A stretch of 64,000 nucleotides of DNA from Ficedula albicollis (Eukaryota; Chordata; Aves; Passeriformes; Muscicapidae). Below the pieces are notes generated by a model. The model saw only the letters and a list, made by a program, of their open reading frames with translations. It was not told where the DNA came from and did not search any database. The stretch is taken from contig NC_021700.1 of the NCBI RefSeq assembly GCF_000247815.1, forward strand, positions 17,741,426 through 17,805,425, read 5' to 3'. Numbering within the stretch: position 1 is the stretch's first letter; each line of letters starts with the position of its first letter. A program made the translations under genes and the position numbers. Of this stretch, positions 56,672 through 64,000 are shown piece by piece.

Positions 56672-57535
56672 TTGTATGTATTACACACAAGAAGGCTTGA
56701 ATTTTTAAGTTTGATTTGAATTCTGCTTACCCTTCTGTTAGTAAGGGACCTGACTTATTGATGAAAATGGAAAATAAAAATATGTGAAAGGTACTAAGAA
56801 TTAAAGTGTTGGTACTGTCAGCATGTGGAGACTCAAGAGATAAGAGATTCTGTGTGGCAGCAAAAACATCTCTGTGGGATCCTGAGCAATGTTTGCAGCA
56901 GAGCAGGTTTGCTTAACAAAATGTAAAATGAGGATAAGCATAGAGAGAATTCTGTGAAAAGTCTGTGGTTTGAAGTTTGTCACAAATAAAGAACAGAGCA
57001 GGACTTGATGCATAGAAAGAGCTATTAGCACAGAAAAGATTGCACCTCTATATTGTCACTTCCGGGCAGAGCAGGAATCTCTGAAGTTGCTCTCTTTTCA
57101 CATGTGGCATATTGCTCTGTCTCAAGGGCACTACAAGTCGAGAGACAGGAACTTCTTGATCATGAAACATAAGAGAGCATCTTGCAATGTTAAGGATGCA
57201 GCCAGGGAGAGAGTACTTGATATAATTTGACACAAAAAATAACACAGAAACAGAAACCATACTTGCAAAAAGCCTGTGGTATTTCCATACATAAGCACTA
57301 ATCACAGATACAGTCTGCTGACAAGTCAAAACTAAATACCAATCAGTTGGAGCCCTAGTCAAACAAAACCAAAGAAACACAGTTGTTGGTGCTCAATTTC
57401 TCAAACATGAGGAGTGTCCCAAGGGAGGGCAGACCACAGGGCAGCCATTCCGTTTGCTGAGTTGCAGAGAAGCAAGAAGTCTCTTCCTAAAAGCCCCTAA
57501 GACAGCTTTGCCTTTCTCAAGGAGCTTTCTCCCTG
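56672..57535. other. non-coding sequence
   Basis: No gene or repeat family recognised. Confidence 0.5.
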
Positions 57536-59197
57536 AGTGGAGGGACACTGATCATGTCAAAGACATTCAAGGCCAAGTGGTAAATCTTTACGGGCAAAAC
57601 ATTTTTTTACAGTCCAAAAGAAAACCCAGAGAACAAAGCATAAGTGCACAGAATAAAGGGATGTCCACTCCTGGTGGACGCTTGAAAAACTATCGGTGCT
57701 ATAAGAGGAAGACCCTGCAGAAATTGCTGGAGTTTAAATTTGTGCCCTAAACCATAAGCTGGGTGGAAATATTTAGCAGATGCGGCTGCAGTTAAGGGGA
57801 GAAGGGAAGTCAGAGTTTCCTGGAGCTCCAGTCCCCAGGGCAGCCCAGGCCCCTGTAGCGTGCAGAGGCAGAGGTGTTAGGCACGCTCCAGCGCAGCTCA
57901 GGGTCCCGGCCACGCCGTGCGTTACTCACCCCGCGCTGCCAAAGCGCTCACGTGCCGGGGTGGGCTCAGCACCCACATTTAGAGGGATTTGCTCTGGGGT
58001 CTGCCTCCAGGCTCTGCCAAGAGGTGACTGCTCTTTTGCACTGTTTCACACAGCTGAATGCTGAATGCCGGCCGGCATTTGCTATTAGCCACGAAGAAAA
58101 TATTTTTTGGAATTAAAAAATCATATTATTTGGAGCATGATCGCAGTGGAGGGACACTGATCATGTCAAAGACATTCAAGGCCAAGTGGTAAATCTTTAC
58201 GGGCAAAACATTTTTTTACAGTCCAAAAGAAAACCCAGAGAACAAAGCATAAGTGCACAGAATAAAGGGATGTCCACTCCTGGTGGATGCTTGAAAAACT
58301 ATCGGTGCTATAAGAGGAAGACCCTGCAGAAATTGCTGGAGTTTAAATTTGTGCCCTGAACCATAAGCTGGGTGGAAATATTTAGCAGATGCGGCTGCAG
58401 TTAAGGGGAGAAGGGAAGTCAGAGTTTCCTGGAGCTCCAGTCCCCAGGGCAGCCCAGGCCCCTGTAGCGTGCAGAGGCAGAGGTGTTAGGCACGCTCCAG
58501 CGCAGCTCAGGGTCCCGGCCACGCCGTGCGTTACTCACCCCGCGCTGCCAAAGCGCTCACGTGCCGGGGTGGGCTCAGCACCCACATTTAGAGGGATTTG
58601 CTCTGGGGTCTGCCTCCAGGCTCTGCCAAGAGGTGACTGCTCTTTTGCACTGTTTCACACAGCTGAATGCTGAATGCCGGCCGGCATTTGCTATTAGTCA
58701 CGAAGAAAATATTTTTTGGAATCAAAAAATCATATTATTTGGAGCATGATCGCGTAAGAGGAAGACCCTGCAGAAATTGCTGGAGTTTAAATTTGTGCCC
58801 TGAACCATAAGCTGGGTGGAAATATTTAGCAGATGCGGCTGCAGTTAAGGGGAGAAGGGAAGTCAGAGTTTCCTGGAGCTCCAGTCCCCAGGGCAGCCCA
58901 GGCCCCTGTAGCGTGCAGAGGCAGAGGTGTTAGGCACGCTCCAGCGCAGCTCAGGGTCCCGGCCACGCCGTGCGTTACTCACCCCGCGCTGCCAAAGCGC
59001 TCACGTGCCGGGGTGGGCTCAGCACCCACATTTAGAGGGATTTGCTCTGGGGTCTGCCTCCAGGCTCTGCCAAGAGGTGACTGCTCTTTTGCACTGTTTC
59101 ACACAGCTGAATGCTGAATGCCGGCCGGCATTTGCTATTAGCCACGAAGAAAATATTTTTTGGAATTAAAAAATCATATTATTTGGAGCATGATCGC
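57536..59197. repeat. 609-bp GC-rich unit in tandem, 2.7 copies
   Basis: Copy 1 is 57536-58144, copy 2 is 58145-58753, and copy 3 is 58755-59197, lacking the first 166 bases. The copies differ at only about four sites. Copy 3 matches copy 2 at one site (CCCTGAACC) but copy 1 at two others (TTAGCCACG, GGAATTAAAA), so it is a mosaic. Each unit has a GC-rich, CpG-rich centre with an E-box CACGTG (57949-57954 in copy 1) and, on the minus strand, the donor-like GGTGAGTAAC (complement at 57921-57930). An identical 94-codon frame repeats in each copy (57780, 58389, 58833); I recognise no protein. No LTR or other transposon signature is seen. Confidence 0.95.
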
Positions 59198-59774
59198 ATA
59201 GAAATTATTTCTCTAGACAGATATAACCTGGATAACCTGGAGTGCGGTGTTCTGTTTATTACAGTGGTGTTATATGTGTATTCAGAGGTTGTCTCATTCT
59301 CATTCTAAATGAGCACAGAAGCTGACCAGAGAAGTAAGAGTCCTCTCAAGCCAGTCAAGTCAGGCCTCTGACAGTCAGCATATTTTAGATTTTAAGTGCT
59401 CCACTGTAAATCTTCCAAGCCCAAACAGAAGCTGAGAAATCACATAAAAAATAATGAAATATTAATGCACATTATGTATTTTCTTCAGAGAAAAAAGATC
59501 TTAAAAATTGATGCTAATAGTTGAATTTTATTGGGTTTTGGCTTAACACATGCCCTTTAATGGGTGGATGCAACTGCCATAATGCCGTCCTCTGTTCATT
59601 TATTTTTCAGAATAAAATAATAGCAAAGCACAGCACAGATGGTCCAACGTCATCTGATGCATTTAATCTCAGGCATAAATCCAGGAGGCCATTTAGGAAA
59701 CAATGGACAGGCTTTGTTCACATTATAGATCTTTGAGAATGTGCAAATATCTAGTTGAGTGGTGTAGTTTAAAG
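59198..59774. other. non-coding sequence
   Basis: Nothing recognisable. Confidence 0.5.
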
Positions 59775-59960
59775 ATTTTAGTAATAGAAAAATTGATTTA
59801 AAGGGAGAAATCTTTAATCTGGAGAAAGTCGAGTACTATATTTGAGTCAAAATTAGAAACCAGGCCTATTTTAGTAATAGAAAAATTGATTTAAAGGGAA
59901 AAATCTTTAATCTGGAGAAAGTTGAGTACTATATTTGAGTCAAAATTAGAAACCCGGCCG
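59775..59960. repeat. 93-bp tandem duplication
   Basis: Copies 59775-59867 and 59868-59960 both start ATTTTAGTAATAGAAAAATT and end in AGAAACCMGGCC. I see about three or four substitutions (for example GGGAGAAA/GGGAAAAA and AAGTCGAG/AAGTTGAG). Confidence 0.92.
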
Positions 59961-62679
59961 AACTCTAAGTAACAAAATATTCCAACTGTTTATTAAAATA
60001 CCTCTGTAAGCAAGGAAGGGTGAATAAAAGATCCAGCATCTATGCAAAAGAGGATTTTTTCTTTGTTGAGTCATGAGTTTTGTAGCATGGGGAAAATGAA
60101 TCAAATTTCAGCATAAATATGAAACAACCCTCTTGGCAAGACAGTAGCAACGATGAAGCCCTCAATACTTTCAAAATAAGGTAATAGAAAAGAAAAGGGG
60201 GTTGTCCTGTTGGGATTCCAGTCAATCTTCTGAACATGATGCTGCATATCAGAAAAAAATCCTCCCTTGAGGTCACACCCAAGTGATGGCTCTGAGGCAG
60301 GTGGTGGTACAGGCTTGTGCAATGTTGGAGAGGACTGTTGGGGATGCAGGAATGATGTGCAGCACTGCAGTCAGCAGAGACAAAACTGCCAAGTTCCTGT
60401 GTAAAGCAAACAGAAAACTCATCCTGTTCCCCTGGCCTCTCTGCAACTGCTTCCTATTTTTAAACTGGGTTTTGTTGCTGACTATAAAAGAATTTAATAA
60501 TAACATGAAATGACAAAAATCTTCACCCAGTGGGTATGTGCAAACTTTGTAAAGTTGCTTAGGTCCCTAACTCCTTCTGACACGGATGGAGTGAGGTGCC
60601 TGAGTGCCTCTTATCAGATCCCAATGTTTTGTCTTGCTGTTTTCACAGTCTCTTCCCTGGCTACCCGAGGCACTATCCTTGTGTCCAAAAGAGGGGCTTG
60701 GACAGGATAACAAGGGCTTTTGGCTTGTTCCAGATGGACTGATTTTGTGGGCACAGCAGGTGCCTCATCACCAATCCTCCAGAGCCACTGTCTGCTGCTC
60801 CCAGGAGGGCTCTGCCTGCAGGGGAACCCTGCATCTGGACACATGGGTGTCTCCAGCATGTCTGACAGTGAGCACCTCTTGCCTGTTATGTGTGATAAAG
60901 GATTTGCAGCAGTGCTTGGTGCTTGCTGACCAGGAGGCAGTTGCCTGAGCACTCATGGCACAGGTTTTAAAGGGAACACCCTTTCCTCAAATTATTAAGC
61001 TACTTTTATTTTGACATTGTGAAGCCTAGCCAGTTATTTGTGCTTTGTGTACAGCTTGTTTTGGTAATCTCCTAGGCCGTGTGATATAACAGCCTGTCAT
61101 GTGAAATGTAAACACAATAATGCAGCTGTAGTTGTAAATTAGGGAAATTAGTGAGAAACTAGTTCTCTCTTACACCATGCTTCACTTGAAATCCAACCTG
61201 CATTGAGCCAGGCTTTGCCTGGGAGACCATATGCAACTGCTTCTTTCTGGGGTGGAAGGTGGCAGTGTGGTGTTCAGTCAGCCATTTCCATGCACAGAAA
61301 CCTTGCACAGCCCTGTCTGTCCCCTCTTCCAGAAGGGAAGGCTGGTGCCCTCCCTGCTGGTCGCTCTTGTTTGCTTAGCTTGGTCTCTGGGCGGCATTCC
61401 CTCTGCTAATTCCAGCTGAAGTCACCTCCTGAGCTGGCAAAGCTGGCCAGTGAACTGCCCTGCCCAGACTGCTGTCATTGCTCATTCCTCTTGCCAGATT
61501 TTTTTTTTTTTAATTATTTTTAATTTTCAGATTTGGCCAACCAATAAGTAAAAACTTTGTCTCCCAAGCAGAGGTGAGGTCATGCAGATACTGAGCAGAG
61601 CTGGGAGTCTGAATGAGCCAGTTATGTCAGCCAGTTAATAATTTCACTGTTGTCATTTATTTGTCATTCATCCAGAAGAATCCAAAAGTGCTTTGCATTC
61701 TTTACAATCAGATTGGAAGCTCTTCTTGCTTCATACCTCACTGAGAGCACATCACCCCTTGGGAGCAGTGCTGAGCTTCTTGGTGGCCCCATGCCACTTT
61801 GCTCTGAGGCAAAGATTGTGGGGAGTAACTGCACTAGCCAGAGAGTTTGGTGGTCTGCCCAAGTGACCACTTGAAAATTGTTCTGCTGCCTTGAGCTGAA
61901 GCCTCTCACCAGTGCGGAGCGCTGTGGCAATGGACCAGAGTGTCAGGGTCACCACACCTCTGGGACGGAGCCCTCTGATGCTGCCAGGGACCCTGACCTG
62001 CCCTGTCTGTGCTTCTCTGTAATGTGGGCATGTGCCTAGCCACTTGGCTGTTTCTCTGTGATATTATGGAAATATTACACAGAAATTCAGCACCCGGAAT
62101 CACTTCCTTCTCTTGTTGAACAGGCAAAATATCTTCGGCCAGGATGTCTCAGAAATAGTTCGCATAGAGGAATTAATTCAGCTTAGCATGGTGCTTTGAG
62201 AAAGACTCAAAAAAAGAGATAGAGCATTGTGCCCTGTCATGGCACAGATTGCTCCTCTGCACTGAGAGAAGCTGCATGAGTGAATATGTGGTGGAGAAAC
62301 CTCCCAACTCAAATCCCATCACATAGCTGTTCAATAAATGTCATGCCACTCCCTTCTGGCACATCTGCTCCAGGAATGGGCTGCAATATTTTTGGATGTG
62401 TTGGCAGACCAAGCTCATGCTTGTTTTCAACATTTGACTAAATACAGTCTTTTCTATGACACACACTCTTTGGGGATCTGTTGTTTTTCTCCACTCTCTC
62501 TGAATGACTTATTTATCGAAACAAAGTTGTGAACCCTTGTCTGAATTTTTCACACTGCTTGTTGTTTCCATGTGAGCAGGGAAATTGTTCAGCACAGCTC
62601 ATGGGGCATTTGTGTGTGTTTCTCAGAGCAGCATGTTCTGACAGTAGAGGGCTTCTGTTCCTTGGAGCTTTCTTAGCCT
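59961..62679. other. unique non-coding sequence
   Basis: No gene recognised. The 60604-60952 part carries overlapping frames of about 112-114 codons on both strands without recognisable domains, as expected by chance in moderately GC-rich DNA. A T run is at about 61499-61511. Confidence 0.5.
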
Positions 62680-62787
62680 GGGGGAAAAAGGATGCTAAAG
62701 GGAGGAAGAGGGACATGCTGTTTCCCCGCTCTCGGGGGAAAAAGGATGCTAAAGGGAGGAAGAGGGACATGCCATTTCCCTGCTCTC
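62680..62787. repeat. 54-bp tandem duplication
   Basis: Copies 62680-62733 and 62734-62787 both start GGGGGAAAAAGGATGCTAAA. They differ at about three positions (CATGCTGTTTCCCCG versus CATGCCATTTCCCTG). The 54-base period keeps the frame open, so a peptide repeat appears in translation; it is not supported as a gene. Confidence 0.92.
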
Positions 62788-64000
62788 TCTGAGGTCATGC
62801 TGACCACTCTGGGCCAGCCTCTTGTCCAGCAAAGAGCCCTTCTTTGACACAGTCACTGATCCATTGTAGCGTTTCTCATGTTCTCACACATGTTCCAACT
62901 GACTACTACATTTTTCCCCCTCCTTGTCCCTGGGAAACTCTGATGTCCCAGCACCCACTCCAGCCCTCACAGGTGTTCTCACAATCTCTCATCAAGGCAC
63001 CCCTCCTGTCACTGCCTTCAGAAGCAGTTTCAATCACACTGTTGTGAAGTCCTCAGTCTGACAATCCTAAATGCTTTGTGGAAATTTCCCCCCCCGACTC
63101 AAATTAAGAGTAACTTGCCAGTGTAAATACCCCTAGACAAAAGAACTCAGATGTGAGGTGCCTGTGTTTCTGCCATTCATGGAAGGCAAGTCCAAGTCCT
63201 ATGTACACCAGGACAAAATATCCAGAAGGATTCAAAACAAGTTTGTAACCACCTTCTCATATTCTCACATTGTCCTAATGATTCCTTCCTGAAGGGAGAC
63301 CTTTATTAACTAGATGGTTTTTTTCTTTTTTTTTTTATTTAGGGTTTTTTCACTTTGTATGCTAACAGGTCTAGATATGTAAATATTTTGCTGTTCTCTC
63401 TATCTCTGGATGTGAATACTGACATTTTTTGGATGACACAAAACTAATTGTCTTGGAAAAGGAATCTTATATTCTCCTTTGCTTTTACAGCCTGGCTTCT
63501 CTTGCCATACTGTATTTCCTCTCCAGCCTTACACCCGGTGCCCAAAGGGAAATGAGCTGTTGTGATGGCATCAGAGTTGCAAGGGAGATAGGAAATGATC
63601 TATGATATAACAGACATTTTCCGTGGTAGAAGTATATTTGATCAAAGCCGTTCTCCATGAAAATATATCTTCAAAAGGACACAGAGATTTATAGCTAATG
63701 TAATTAATTCCGTGGGTCCTGTTTCCATTTGTGAAAGCAGCTGGGAAAACAAGTGTTACTTTGAGCTTTTTCGCTGGGTTAGTAAATACTTGGGGTAAAA
63801 TAGCTAATGCTTTGGGATGTGTAGAATTAGGAAGAGTTTTCATAAAGTGGAAAACATGTAGATTCTTCCTGTTGCACTGCCTCATTTCCATTTCCTACTC
63901 CTTTGCTGCCAGTCTCTAACACAAGAGCAAACAGACTGACACTGATGCCCACAAGTATGAGAAGAATCCATGTCAGTCCTGTCCACCATCCATCTGTCTC
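62788..64000. other. non-coding sequence to window end
   Basis: No gene or repeat family recognised. A T-rich tract lies at about 63319-63341. Confidence 0.5.

Noticed and set aside
57780..59117. Identical 94-codon frame in three copies as a possible gene family
   Set aside because: The identity is explained by the young DNA duplication, including non-coding flanks. The frame is GC-rich and matches no known protein.
57536..59197. Tandem unit as a pair of retroviral LTRs
   Set aside because: No TG...CA ends, primer-binding site or polypurine tract at the unit borders, and no viral coding sequence between copies; the copies abut directly.

Overview
The window looks like non-coding DNA from a bird. 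The main evidence is four stretches that read as 3' ends of CR1 LINEs, the dominant avian retrotransposon. Two are on the plus strand (about 2938-3093 and 56322-56671) and two on the minus strand (about 10611-11150 and 53998-54182). They carry the CR1 hallmark text (pieces like 'TGATTCTATGA' and 'GGTTGGACT' in one orientation, 'TCATAGAAT' in the other). The base composition is AT-leaning with scattered GC-rich islands, and there are no operons, ribosome-binding sites or long open frames. This fits a vertebrate intergenic region or a very large intron. The species cannot be named from what is seen.

I find no protein-coding gene or exon that I can support, and no intact RNA gene. Every open frame longer than about 165 codons is a translation of low-complexity DNA: a hexanucleotide array or poly-C. 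The remaining 60-162 codon frames look like chance ORFs. They overlap on both strands, resemble no family I recognise, and lack convincing splice sites.

Layout: 1-10.5 kb is AT-rich unique sequence with one CR1 and two short tandem repeats. 10.5-14 kb is a cluster of young tandem duplications (146 bp, nested 249/71 bp, 487 bp), one of them cutting through a CR1, followed by a tRNA-derived SINE-like relic. 14-25 kb is mostly unique with a 475-bp tandem duplication and a TG microsatellite. 25.8-26.2 kb is a long hexanucleotide array. 26-40 kb is unique with one GC-rich island at about 35.1-35.5 kb. 40.1-41.7 kb is a CpG-rich island containing a 16-bp minisatellite interrupted by 1,255 consecutive C. 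41.7-50 kb is unique with a small minisatellite at 49.1 kb. 50.05-50.9 kb is a poly-T / 770-base poly-C / poly-T block. 51-57 kb holds two CR1 fragments and a CA microsatellite. 57.5-59.2 kb is a 609-bp GC-rich unit present 2.7 times. 59.2-64 kb is unique with two short tandem duplications.

The most notable points are the two enormous C homopolymers, very probably assembly or base-calling artefacts at hard-to-sequence loci, and the unusual density of nearly identical tandem duplications. The duplications could be real recent events or false duplications in the assembly. I see no evidence of a new biological system.
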